This document shows, piece after piece, positions 1 to 7,504 of a stretch of DNA of 64,000 nt (position 1 is the stretch's first letter; each line of letters opens with the position of its first letter). Both the position numbers and the translations under genes were made by a program. Below the pieces are notes generated by a model. It was not told where the DNA came from. It searched no databases and saw only the letters and a program-made list of their open reading frames with translations. Source of the DNA: Erythrobacter sp. (GTDB lineage Bacteria > Pseudomonadota > Alphaproteobacteria > Sphingomonadales > Sphingomonadaceae); NCBI RefSeq assembly GCF_035194505.1, contig NZ_CP136573.1, positions 1,537,001 through 1,601,000 on the forward strand. The letters are read 5' to 3'.

Positions 1-1
1 A

Positions 2-304
2 TGGGCGGGCGAGTTCCAGCACCCTGCCGATTGGCGCCGCGCCAACCCGCGCTCTGCTGCCCCCGCGCGCGTCGCTCGGGCAGAGCCTGCGCGCGTCGCC
101 CCTGCGGCCAGCCGCTCGGGCGCGGGGCGCGAGCAGCGCTTCACCAATGCGCTGGGCTGCGCGATCAAGGGCAATCACAGCCGCCGGGGCGAGTGGATCT
201 ACCACCTGCCCGGCCAGAAATATTACGAAGCGACCCGCCCCGAAGCCCTGTTCTGCACCGAAAGTGCAGCGCTCGCGGCAGGCTATCGCCGGTCGAAGGA
301 ATAG
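2..304 (+). CDS. 3' end of an SNase-like (thermonuclease family) protein, partial
   Basis: An open frame enters from the left edge and stops at a TAG at 302-304, so only the last 100 codons are present. The last 50 residues (around GNHSRRGEWIYHLPG, then KYYEATRPEALFC and a final GYRRSKE) match the C-terminal module found after staphylococcal-nuclease-like domains in alphaproteobacteria, which reads as ...IKGN.S..GE.IYH.PG..YY..T. with a late Cys. The upstream part is Ala/Pro/Arg-rich and looks like a linker. The nuclease core lies outside the window, so the enzymatic assignment is an inference from this tail alone. Confidence 0.6.
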   Translation, partial: WAGEFQHPADWRRANPRSAAPARVARAEPARVAPAASRSGAGREQRFTNALGCAIKGNHSRRGEWIYHLPGQKYYEATRPEALFCTESAALAAGYRRSKE

Positions 305-323
305 GCAGGCAGGCGGGGCTGCC

Positions 324-1004
324 TCAGCCCGCCCAGCCCTCGCCTAGGGCATCAGTCACCACGGCAGCGCGCAAGCGCTCGATGCCCATGCCCTTCTCGC
401 TGCTGGTAAGGTGGATTTCGGGGTGCGCGGCGACATGCTTCTTGGCTTCGGCTGCGGTCTTTTCAGCCACCACCGCCAGCTCGCTCGCCTTGATCTTGTC
501 GGTCTTGGTGAGGACGATGCGGTAGGAAGCGGCGGCCTTGTCCAGCATCGTCATCATCTCGCGGTCAACCTCCTTGATGCCGTGGCGGCTGTCGACCAGC
601 ACCAGTGTGCGGGCCAGCACCTGCCGCCCGCGCAGGTATGAGTTGACCAGCGCCTTCCACTTCTCGACCACCTTCACCGGCGCCTTGGCAAAGCCATAGC
701 CCGGCATGTCGACCAAGCGGAACAGCGGTAGCGCGCCCTCGTCCTGAGGCCGCCCGACATCGAAGAAATTGAGCTCCTGCGTGCGCCCGGGCGTCACCGA
801 TGCGCGCGCGATCGCCTTGCGCCCCGTCAGCGCGTTGAGCAGCGAGGACTTGCCCACGTTCGAGCGCCCGCAGAAGGCGATCTCCGGCACCAGCGGCTCG
901 GGCAGGAATTGCAGCTGCGGCGCGGAACGCAGGAAGTCGACCGGCCCGGAAAAGAGCTTCGATGCGGCTTCCTCTGCGGCTGCCTGGATGTCTGGATCGG
1001 TCAT
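324..1004 (-). CDS. engB: Ribosome biogenesis GTP-binding protein EngB/YihA/YsxC
   Basis: TRAFAC-class GTPase of 226 residues needed for large ribosomal subunit assembly; acts in the cytoplasm on pre-50S particles. The G motifs are all visible: G1 GRSNVGKSS at residues 46-54, G2 around TPGRTQ (71-76), G3 DMPGYG (99-104), G4 TKTDK (166-170), and a G5-like SSEKGMG near 201. Length fits the family (about 200-220). It lies 4 nt downstream of yidC on the same strand and is the last gene of the rpmH-rnpA-yidD-yidC-engB block, so it is probably cotranscribed. The start is the ATG that follows yidC immediately. Confidence 0.96.
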   Translation of the reverse strand: MTDPDIQAAAEEAASKLFSGPVDFLRSAPQLQFLPEPLVPEIAFCGRSNVGKSSLLNALTGRKAIARASVTPGRTQELNFFDVGRPQDEGALPLFRLVDMPGYGFAKAPVKVVEKWKALVNSYLRGRQVLARTLVLVDSRHGIKEVDREMMTMLDKAAASYRIVLTKTDKIKASELAVVAEKTAAEAKKHVAAHPEIHLTSSEKGMGIERLRAAVVTDALGEGWAG

Positions 1005-1008
1005 CGTC

Positions 1009-2751
1009 CTAGGCCTTGGCGGCCTTCTCCTTCGCCGCCGCCGCCTTCAATTGCGGGTGCTTGGAATAGAGATAGCTCTGCTGCGCCAGAGTGAGCAGGT
1101 TCGAGGTCACCCAGTAGAGCAGCAGACCCGCAGCAAAGGGCGCCATCACGAACATCAGGATCCACGGCATGATCGCGAACATCTGCGCCTGCACCGGGTC
1201 GGTCGCGGTCGGGTTGAGCTTGAAGGTCAGCCACATGGTGATGCCCAGCAGCACCGCGAGCGGCCCGATGGCAAGGAAGCTCGCTTCGGGCACGGCAAAG
1301 GGCAAGAGGCCGAACAGGTTGAGGATATGCGCCGGATCGGGGGCCGAAAGGTCGCGGATCCACAGGATGAAGGGCTCGTGGCGCATCTCGATCGCCAGCA
1401 CCAGCACCTTGTAGAGCGCAAAGAAGATCGGGATCTGGAGGACGAGCGGCAGACAGCCCGCGAGCGGGTTCACCTTCTCGTCCTTGTAGAGCTGCATGAT
1501 CTCCTGCTGCTGGCGCTGCTTGTCGTCCTTGAAGCGCTCCTGGATCTCCTTCATCTTCGGCTGCACGGCCTTCATCGCCGCCATCGAAGCGAACTGCTTC
1601 TGCGCGATCGGGAACATCATGCCGCGGATGATGACGGTGAGCAGGATGATCGCCACCCCGAAATTGCCGACCGCCCCGTTGAGCGTGCGCAACAGCCACA
1701 GGATCGGCTTTTCGATGATTTCGAACCAGCCCCAGCTGATCGCCTTGCCGAAATAGGTGATGCCGCTGTCTTCGTACTGGTCGAGGATGCGGCTGTCCTT
1801 GGCGCCGGCATAGAGCCGGGTCTGCTGGGTCAGCTTGCCCCCGGCCGGCACGGTGGCGGCGGCGTAGAGCAGATCGGTGCGGAACAGCGTGTCACCCAGC
1901 GAACGGAATCCGGCGCTGTCGGTCGTGCCCTTGCCGGGCACCAGCGCGCCAAGCCAGTACTGGTCGGTAAAGCCGAGCCAGCTGGCCGCGCCCTCGGGCT
2001 GTTCGCCGCCCAGCTCGGCCAGCTCGTCATAGGAATGGGGGTCCCACAGCGTCCCGCCGAACACCCCGACCGGCCCGGCATGGGCAACAAACTGATCGAG
2101 CGTGGCGTTCTTGCTGGTGCGCTTGATCAGCGCGAAAGGCTGGATGACCGCAGCAGCCGGGCCGGCATTGCTGGCGGTCTGCTCGGCGGTGATCATGTAA
2201 TTCTTGTCGATCGCGAAGCGGATCCGATAGGTGACCCCCGCGGCATCGGTGCGGCTCAGAGTGACAGGGGTCTCGGGCGTCAGCTTGGCGCCATCGGCCT
2301 GCCACACCAGATTGGAGGGCTGGCGCACGCCGCCTGCGACAAAGCCGAACTCGGCGAAATACTGGCCCGGCGTGCCTTCCGGCGCGAACAGGCGGACCGG
2401 GCCGGAATTCTTCTTCACCGTCTCGCGGTAATCCTTGAGCACGATGTCATCGACGCGCGCGCCGACGAGGTTGATCGACCCGGCGATGCGCGGGGTATCG
2501 ATCGCGACGCGGCTGCCGCTGGCGAGCGCGGCCTTCAAATCGACCTTGCGCGTCGCTGCATCGGCACCGAGATCGCCGGTCCCTGCCGCGGGCGCCGTCG
2601 CTGCGGCGCCGCTGGCAGCTGCGGCCGGCTTTGCGGCTGTCGCCGTCACCGCCGCATCGGCCTCGGGATAGAAATAGCGCATGCCCAGATCCCAGCCCAG
2701 AATGAGCAGGCCCGAAAGCACGACAGCGAGCAGAAGATTGCGATTGTCCAA
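1009..2751 (-). CDS. yidC: Membrane protein insertase YidC
   Basis: Inner-membrane insertase (Oxa1/Alb3 family) of 580 residues that inserts proteins alone or with SecYEG. It begins with MDNRNLLLAVVLSG, the usual N-terminal membrane anchor, followed by an Ala-rich linker, a large periplasmic beta-domain (roughly 60-340) and the conserved core from about 355 (WGWFEIIEKPILWLL, then five C-terminal transmembrane segments with KMKEIQERFKDDKQRQQQE as the cytoplasmic hairpin and NPLAGCLPLVLQIPIF). The C-terminus ends in a Lys/Ala-rich tail. It sits between yidD (about 60 nt upstream) and engB (4 nt downstream), the standard arrangement. Confidence 0.98.
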   Translation of the reverse strand: MDNRNLLLAVVLSGLLILGWDLGMRYFYPEADAAVTATAAKPAAAASGAAATAPAAGTGDLGADAATRKVDLKAALASGSRVAIDTPRIAGSINLVGARVDDIVLKDYRETVKKNSGPVRLFAPEGTPGQYFAEFGFVAGGVRQPSNLVWQADGAKLTPETPVTLSRTDAAGVTYRIRFAIDKNYMITAEQTASNAGPAAAVIQPFALIKRTSKNATLDQFVAHAGPVGVFGGTLWDPHSYDELAELGGEQPEGAASWLGFTDQYWLGALVPGKGTTDSAGFRSLGDTLFRTDLLYAAATVPAGGKLTQQTRLYAGAKDSRILDQYEDSGITYFGKAISWGWFEIIEKPILWLLRTLNGAVGNFGVAIILLTVIIRGMMFPIAQKQFASMAAMKAVQPKMKEIQERFKDDKQRQQQEIMQLYKDEKVNPLAGCLPLVLQIPIFFALYKVLVLAIEMRHEPFILWIRDLSAPDPAHILNLFGLLPFAVPEASFLAIGPLAVLLGITMWLTFKLNPTATDPVQAQMFAIMPWILMFVMAPFAAGLLLYWVTSNLLTLAQQSYLYSKHPQLKAAAAKEKAAKA

Positions 2752-2812
2752 GTCTGTATCCCGAGAATGCGACGTCAGGTGTATTATAGGATTAGAACGG
2801 TCCGTTTAAACC

Positions 2813-3022
2813 CTAGGGCACCGGATCATGGCCATGACCGCCCCATGGGTGGCAGCGCATTAGCCGCTTAAACGCCATCCATCCACCCTTGAGAGCGCCA
2901 TACTTGCCGATCGCCTGAATGGCATATTCGCTGCACGATGGTGCATAGCGGCAGGTGGGCGGCAGAAGGCGCGAAGGGCCGAGCTGCCAGCCGCGCGCGA
3001 TAAGGATCAGGACCTGCTTCAC
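2813..3022 (-). CDS. yidD: Membrane protein insertion efficiency factor YidD
   Basis: A 69-residue YidD that assists YidC-dependent insertion at the inner membrane. The Cys-rich signature CRYAPSCSEYA (24-34) and the HPWGGHGHDPVP end (58-69) are diagnostic. The start is a GTG at 3020-3022 that overlaps the rnpA stop (GTGA), so translation is probably coupled. A longer upstream frame exists but is only the rnpA region read in another frame; the family length (70-90) and the MKQVLILIARGWQ start support the short form. Confidence 0.93.
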   Translation of the reverse strand: MKQVLILIARGWQLGPSRLLPPTCRYAPSCSEYAIQAIGKYGALKGGWMAFKRLMRCHPWGGHGHDPVP

Positions 3023-3423
3023 TTGCGGCGGTTCCCCTTTCGCGGACGGCGCCCGCCCGATGGATCGCTCTGTCCTTGTGCCGCGCGTGCGAGAGCTTTG
3101 GAAAGCTCTTCGGCCATCAGGTGGAAATCGCGCTCGATCCCGCCGGCACGGCCGATCAGCACATGGTCGTGGTCCGGCAGGCCCTGCGCGGGCAAGGCCG
3201 CCCGAAGCAATTCGCGGAAGCGCCGCTTCATGCGATTGCGCACCACCGCGTTGCCGATCTTCTTGGTGACGGTGATCCCGAAGCGGATGCCCTGCCCCTC
3301 GTTCGGGCGGGTCAGCAGCACAAACCCGGCGCGCGCATTGCGCAGCCCCGAATTGGCGCTGAGAAAATCGGCGCGCTTGGTGAGCGTCTTTAACGGAGAA
3401 TTGGAGCTGGCCGCCTGAGTCAT
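3019..3423 (-). CDS. rnpA: Ribonuclease P protein component
   Basis: Protein subunit of RNase P, 134 residues, which supports tRNA 5' maturation by the catalytic RNA. The basic RNR signature GNAVVRNRMKRRFRE (residues 56-70) is intact, and the N-terminal LTKRADF box is present. The last 25 residues are an Arg/Lys-rich extension. It lies downstream of rpmH, as in most bacteria, but separated from it by a 245-nt spacer full of hairpins, and overlaps yidD by 4 nt. Confidence 0.96.
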   Translation of the reverse strand: MTQAASSNSPLKTLTKRADFLSANSGLRNARAGFVLLTRPNEGQGIRFGITVTKKIGNAVVRNRMKRRFRELLRAALPAQGLPDHDHVLIGRAGGIERDFHLMAEELSKALARAAQGQSDPSGGRRPRKGNRRK

Positions 3424-3449
3424 TTGTTTGCGCCCTCAAACGCCGGGCG

Positions 3450-3661
3450 GCGGACATCCGTCCGCCTTGGCTTTCGCGGCATAAGCCGCGGCGCGCAGTC
3501 GCGCTTGCGGACCGCAGATGCGGTCCGAGGAATTCTATCCAGCAAGGTCGGAAACGCAATCGGGTCCCCGATGGGGGACCCGCAAGGCCGACCGGCCGCC
3601 CGCAGCGACGGGACCTTCAGGTCCCGTGAGCGAGGAAGTCGCACCCGCGGAGGCGGGTGCG
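3450..3661 (-). other. Array of six perfect hairpins in the rpmH-rnpA spacer
   Basis: Six consecutive perfect inverted repeats, all with 4-nt loops, occupy the spacer: 3450-3465 (6-bp stem), 3475-3490 (6 bp), 3508-3527 (8 bp, plus a possible ninth pair), 3561-3582 (9 bp), 3608-3627 (8 bp) and 3640-3661 (9 bp). Stem sequences differ from one another, so this is not one repeat copied six times. The array lies in the 5' leader of rnpA if rpmH and rnpA are cotranscribed. The first hairpin after rpmH (3640-3661) has no T-run, so an ordinary intrinsic terminator is not evident. Function unknown; attenuation or mRNA processing are possible. Confidence 0.75.
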
Positions 3662-3668
3662 CCAAAAA

Positions 3669-3803
3669 TCACGCGCAGAGCTTCTTGCGGCCGCGGTTGC
3701 GGCGGGCGCGGAGCACCTTGCGGCCACCCGGGGTCGCCTTGCGGGCGAAGAAACCGTGGCGACGGGCACGCACGAGATTGCTGGGCTGGAACGTACGCTT
3801 CAT
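3669..3803 (-). CDS. rpmH: 50S ribosomal protein L34
   Basis: A 44-residue L34: MKRTFQPSNLVRARRHGFFA at the N-terminus and a highly basic C-terminal helix ending KKLCA. Start ATG at 3801-3803; the longer frame upstream is not conserved in this family. First gene of the rpmH-rnpA-yidD-yidC-engB block. It is followed by the hairpin array rather than directly by rnpA. Confidence 0.97.
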   Translation of the reverse strand: MKRTFQPSNLVRARRHGFFARKATPGGRKVLRARRNRGRKKLCA

Positions 3804-3876
3804 ATCATCCTCGAAAAGCTGACCGGCAAACGGGCCGGGGCCGCCGCAAGGCGAGCCGCAAGACAGACCGGGGCCG

Positions 3877-4956
3877 TTATGGGAAAGCGGTGGGCGAGTC
3901 AAGCAAACCCGCGCCCGTGTCGGCATAGGCCAGACGCGGTGCCGCCGCAGACGCCGTCGGCGCGCGCCAGGGCGCAGCCTTCAGGGCCTCTGCCAGGACA
4001 TTGCCCGAACGCAGCAGCGCCTGCCGCAGCGCGCCTGCAAGCGAAGCATCGATGACCCGCTCCCGCGCCGCATCGCCTTCGGGCGCGATCCATTGCGCCA
4101 TGTCACTGCCACGCAGCCACAGCGCCCGCTCGTGCGGGACCGAATTGGTCATGGCATAGAAGGCCCGCGCCTCATCGGCCGTCATGCCCATCTCGGCATA
4201 GTAATCGAGATAGAGCCGGTTTTCCGGGGCGTCGGGGCCGAAATCATCGGGCTCGCGCCCCAGCGCATCGCGCCACGAATGGACCGCAAACAGCGCGCCT
4301 GCGTCCACCGTGCGGCGGGTGCCGGCCAGAAACAGCTCCACCGCACCCGAGCGCGCCGATCCGCCATCGGGCACATGGGTCGCAAGGCCCGCCGCCCGGA
4401 TCGCCCGGCCCAGAGCGAGATTCGCGATGTCGTTGCTGGTGCCCGGCGCGTCGAGGAACTCGATCACCTCCAGCCCCGGATAGGCCGCCATCATCGCACG
4501 GAAGGCCGCCGGGCTCGTCACGTCGGTCGCGCCGACCAATGCTGCGCGCTTGCCATCCAGCACGCGGAACGGGCCGAATTGCGAATCGCCCCCCATCCCC
4601 GGCCCCATCCCCGCCACAAGTGCGGCAGGACGGGTGATGAAGCGCACCGGCTCTTCGATCACGGTTTCGGTCACTGTCGCCCCGCCCACCACGGAGACGG
4701 TGGTGGATGAGGCGACAGGCGCGTGAACCGCGGACTCGTAGGCGGCAGGCGCGATGCTGGCCGGGCTGTCCTCGACGCGCACCCATTGCTGGCTGGCGGG
4801 GTCCCATTCCTCGACCCAGGTGACCTTGGCCACCACCCGCGCGCCCGAATGGCCCGCCGGGTAGCCGCCCATACTGCCGGTCGCCTGCGCCAGCGCCGGG
4901 AGACCGGGCAGCACCAGCGCGAGCGCGGCAAGCAGAAGGGACAGGGCGCGTTTCAT
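3877..4956 (-). CDS. Exported ClpP/crotonase-fold protein, COG3904-like
   Basis: 359-residue exported protein. The ATG at 4954-4956 starts a clear signal peptide (MKRALSLLLAALALVLPGLP, cleavage after ALA). A GTG three codons upstream is an alternative but adds nothing to the signal. The region around residues 150-240 (SNDIANLALGRAIRAAGL, then VPDGGSARSGAVELFLAGTR and ALFAVHSW) has the layout of periplasmic ClpP-fold proteins of the COG3904 type: a Gly-rich oxyanion turn, a Ser/Ala-rich 'SAC' position, and a conserved G/A-VHS. The usual catalytic Ser after the glycine turn is present as GGSARSG, but I cannot assign it as nucleophile. Substrate unknown. It stands alone, upstream of rpmH and divergent from comM. 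Confidence 0.6.
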   Translation of the reverse strand: MKRALSLLLAALALVLPGLPALAQATGSMGGYPAGHSGARVVAKVTWVEEWDPASQQWVRVEDSPASIAPAAYESAVHAPVASSTTVSVVGGATVTETVIEEPVRFITRPAALVAGMGPGMGGDSQFGPFRVLDGKRAALVGATDVTSPAAFRAMMAAYPGLEVIEFLDAPGTSNDIANLALGRAIRAAGLATHVPDGGSARSGAVELFLAGTRRTVDAGALFAVHSWRDALGREPDDFGPDAPENRLYLDYYAEMGMTADEARAFYAMTNSVPHERALWLRGSDMAQWIAPEGDAARERVIDASLAGALRQALLRSGNVLAEALKAAPWRAPTASAAAPRLAYADTGAGLLDSPTAFP

Positions 4957-5097
4957 GCCTGCCACAATCGGCCCGCACGCCTTCCGAAATCGCCAAGATT
5001 TATGCTTTAAAAAACCCTTAGCGTCTGCCCCAAGGTGCTCGACAAGTGTCTCTTAACCCTGCACAATCGCTATCGGGATCGGATGTGGGGGGTGCAG

Positions 5098-6588
5098 ATG
5101 GTCGCACTGGTCAGAACCGTTGCCTATCTCGGGCTGGAGGCACGCAGCGTCGAGGTGCAGTGCCAGGTCGCTCCCGGCATGCCGCGCTTCACCGTGGTCG
5201 GCCTGCCCGACAAGGCGGTGAGCGAGAGCCGCGAGCGGGTGCAATCGGCGCTCGCCGCGATGGGTCTGGCGCTCCCGCCCAAGCGGATCACCATTAACCT
5301 CTCGCCCGCAGACCTGCCCAAGGACGGCTCGCATTACGACCTGCCGATCGCGCTCGCGCTGCTGGCCGCAATGAACGTGACCGATGCCGAGCAGCTGGGC
5401 GACTGGATCGCGGTGGGCGAACTCGCGCTCGATGGCCGCGTGGTCGCCAGCCCCGGGGTGCTGATCGCGGCGATCCATGCCAGCGAAGTGGGCACCGGCC
5501 TGATCTGCCCCGCAGAGCAAGGCCCCGAAGCGCGCTGGGCGAGCGGCGTTCCGGTGCTTGCCCCGCGCGATCTGGTCAGCCTGCTGGGGCATCTGAAGGG
5601 CTCGCTGGTGCTCAGCGAACCTCCGCGCGGCGGCGTGGCCGAAGCGGCATCGGGCAATGATCTGAAGCAGGTGAAAGGGCAGGAAACCGCCAAGCGCGCG
5701 CTCGAAATCGCGGCCGCCGGCGGTCACAACCTGCTGATGGTCGGCCCGCCGGGTTCGGGCAAGAGCCTGCTGGCAAGCTGCCTGCCCGGAATCCTCCCCG
5801 ATCTGACCCCGCCCGAGGCGCTCGAAGTGTCGATGGTGCAATCGGTCGCCGGGACGCTGGAAGGCGGGAGAATCAGCCGCGCGCGCCCCTTCCGCGCCCC
5901 CCACCATTCGGCCAGCATGGCCGCGCTCACAGGCGGCGGGCTCAAGGTGCGCCCGGGCGAGGTCAGCCTTGCGCATCTGGGCGTGCTGTTCCTCGACGAA
6001 TTGCCCGAATTCCAGCGCCCGGTGCTCGATTCGCTGCGCCAGCCGCTGGAGACGGGGCAAGTCGATGTTGCCGGCGCCAATGCCCATGTCACCTTCCCCG
6101 CGCGGGTGCAGCTGGTCGCGGCGATGAACCCCTGCCGATGTGGCTATGCGGGCGATCCGGCAAGGAACTGCAACAAGTATCCGCGCTGCGTCGGCGATTA
6201 TCAGGCGCGGCTGTCCGGCCCCTTGCTCGACCGCATCGATCTCCACGTCCATGTCGGCGCGGTCAGCGCGCTCGACATGGCCCTGCCCCCGCCGGCCGAG
6301 GGCAGCGCCGAAGTCGCCGCCCGCGTCGCTGCCGCCCGCCTGCTCCAGACCGACAGGGGCGTGCGCTCCAATGCCGAGCTTGAGGGCGAGCGGCTGGAAC
6401 TGCACGCCACTCCCGACGAAGCCGGGCGCAAGCTCTTGATGCAGGCGGCCGAGAAGCTGCGCCTCTCCGCGCGCGGCTATACCCGCATGCTCAGGGTCGC
6501 CCGCACCATCGCCGATCTCGCCGGCGCACAGACTGTCGGCCGCGCCCATATTGCCGAGGCGCTATCCTATCGGCTGATGACAGGTTAA
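5098..6588 (+). CDS. comM: YifB/ComM family Mg-chelatase-like AAA+ ATPase
   Basis: 496-residue AAA+ protein. In naturally transformable bacteria ComM is a helicase promoting branch migration during recombination; elsewhere its role is unclear. Domains: N-terminal ChlI-type domain (1-170: VPGMPRFTVVGLPD-like motif, ESRERVQSAL), the AAA+ core with Walker A GPPGSGKS near 217 and Walker B LFLDELPEF near 300, and the C-terminal Mg-chelatase C domain with a CRCGYAGDP zinc-like cluster near 345. The ATG at 5098 (MVALVRTVAYLGL) is the conserved family start; 21 further codons upstream are open but lack conservation. Confidence 0.92.
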   Translation: MVALVRTVAYLGLEARSVEVQCQVAPGMPRFTVVGLPDKAVSESRERVQSALAAMGLALPPKRITINLSPADLPKDGSHYDLPIALALLAAMNVTDAEQLGDWIAVGELALDGRVVASPGVLIAAIHASEVGTGLICPAEQGPEARWASGVPVLAPRDLVSLLGHLKGSLVLSEPPRGGVAEAASGNDLKQVKGQETAKRALEIAAAGGHNLLMVGPPGSGKSLLASCLPGILPDLTPPEALEVSMVQSVAGTLEGGRISRARPFRAPHHSASMAALTGGGLKVRPGEVSLAHLGVLFLDELPEFQRPVLDSLRQPLETGQVDVAGANAHVTFPARVQLVAAMNPCRCGYAGDPARNCNKYPRCVGDYQARLSGPLLDRIDLHVHVGAVSALDMALPPPAEGSAEVAARVAAARLLQTDRGVRSNAELEGERLELHATPDEAGRKLLMQAAEKLRLSARGYTRMLRVARTIADLAGAQTVGRAHIAEALSYRLMTG

Positions 6589-6640
6589 GGGGCGCGCCGA
6601 GGCCGGCTGTTCTCTCCCCCCCGGCGCGAACAAGGGCGCC

Positions 6641-7468
6641 GTGACACCACCGGACGAGACCACAGCTTTGGCGGACCTGCCCCCGCGCGGCCTTGCTGCG
6701 CTGCTCAGCGGTGTGCGCCAGCGCAAGGCGCTGAGCCTCGTCATCGCACTCGTGATCGAGGCGCTGCTGGTGCTGCTGCTGTTGACCCTCAGTTTCGGGA
6801 TCGCGGGCCGCAAGGATGGCAAGGAGACGGTGACCGAATTCGCTGCGAGCGATTACAGCGAAGCCGCCGAACCGGAGGCCGAAGAGGCGCCCGAAACACC
6901 GCCCGACAGCACCACTCCGCCGGTCGATGTGCCGCCCGTGCCCGACCGGCCCAGCCCGCTCGATCTGCCCGAACAGCCGCGCGTGCCGATCACCGCGAAC
7001 CCTGCGCCAGCGCCCCCGCCGCCCCCGCCCGCGCAGGCGGCCCCTAGCGCGCCCAAGCCCGCGCCCACCATCGGCGCGCGGATCAATCCCAATCGCAATT
7101 ATGGCCCGGCCGACAGCGGTCCGGTGCGCTCCAGCATGGACAGCCAGCCGATCGGCACCGCGCCCAATGGCGAGCCGCTCTACGCCGCCAAATGGTATCG
7201 CGAGCCGACGCACCAGGAGCTGGCGGGCTATCTCTCCACCGCCACCAGCCCCGGCGTGGCGCTGATCGCGTGCAGGACCGTGGCGGGCTATTATGTCGAG
7301 GATTGCGTGCTGCTCGGCGAGAGTCCGCAGGGCGCAGGGCTTGGCCGCGCGGTCATGGCCGCCGCCTGGCAGTTCCGCGTGCGTCCGGCCCGGCTCGGCG
7401 GGCGCGAACAGTTCGGCACCTGGGTGCAGATCAGGATCACCTACTCGCAAAGCCGCGCGCCGCGTTGA
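6641..7468 (+). CDS. TonB-like energy transducer / proline-rich single-pass membrane protein
   Basis: 275 residues from a GTG start. A short cytoplasmic N-terminus is followed by one membrane helix (about 31-52, LSLVIALVIEALLVLLLLTL), a long acidic then Pro-rich periplasmic spacer (about 75-145, with an eight-Pro run interrupted only by Ala), and a C-terminal globular domain (about 185-270) ending with AWQFRVRPARLGG and WVQIRITY, the beta-alpha-beta pattern of a TonB_C-like domain. No exbB/exbD lie nearby. The architecture fits TonB-family proteins found widely in sphingomonads; a specific receptor partner cannot be named. Confidence 0.65.
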   Translation: MTPPDETTALADLPPRGLAALLSGVRQRKALSLVIALVIEALLVLLLLTLSFGIAGRKDGKETVTEFAASDYSEAAEPEAEEAPETPPDSTTPPVDVPPVPDRPSPLDLPEQPRVPITANPAPAPPPPPPAQAAPSAPKPAPTIGARINPNRNYGPADSGPVRSSMDSQPIGTAPNGEPLYAAKWYREPTHQELAGYLSTATSPGVALIACRTVAGYYVEDCVLLGESPQGAGLGRAVMAAAWQFRVRPARLGGREQFGTWVQIRITYSQSRAPR

Positions 7469-7504
7469 AGCTGGAGCGCGGGCCGCACGCCCCGCCAAGG
7501 CCAC

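Noticed and set aside
769..2871. A 700-codon open frame on the plus strand opposite engB and yidC
   Set aside because: It is antisense to two clear genes, has a repetitive Arg/His/Gln/Leu-rich translation typical of GC-rich shadow frames, and matches no family.
2823..3559. Long upstream extension of yidD
   Set aside because: It is rnpA read in another frame; YidD length and the GTGA overlap support the 69-residue form.
5053..6549. A long minus-strand frame opposite comM
   Set aside because: Composition is that of a reverse-strand shadow, and comM on the plus strand has clear motifs.
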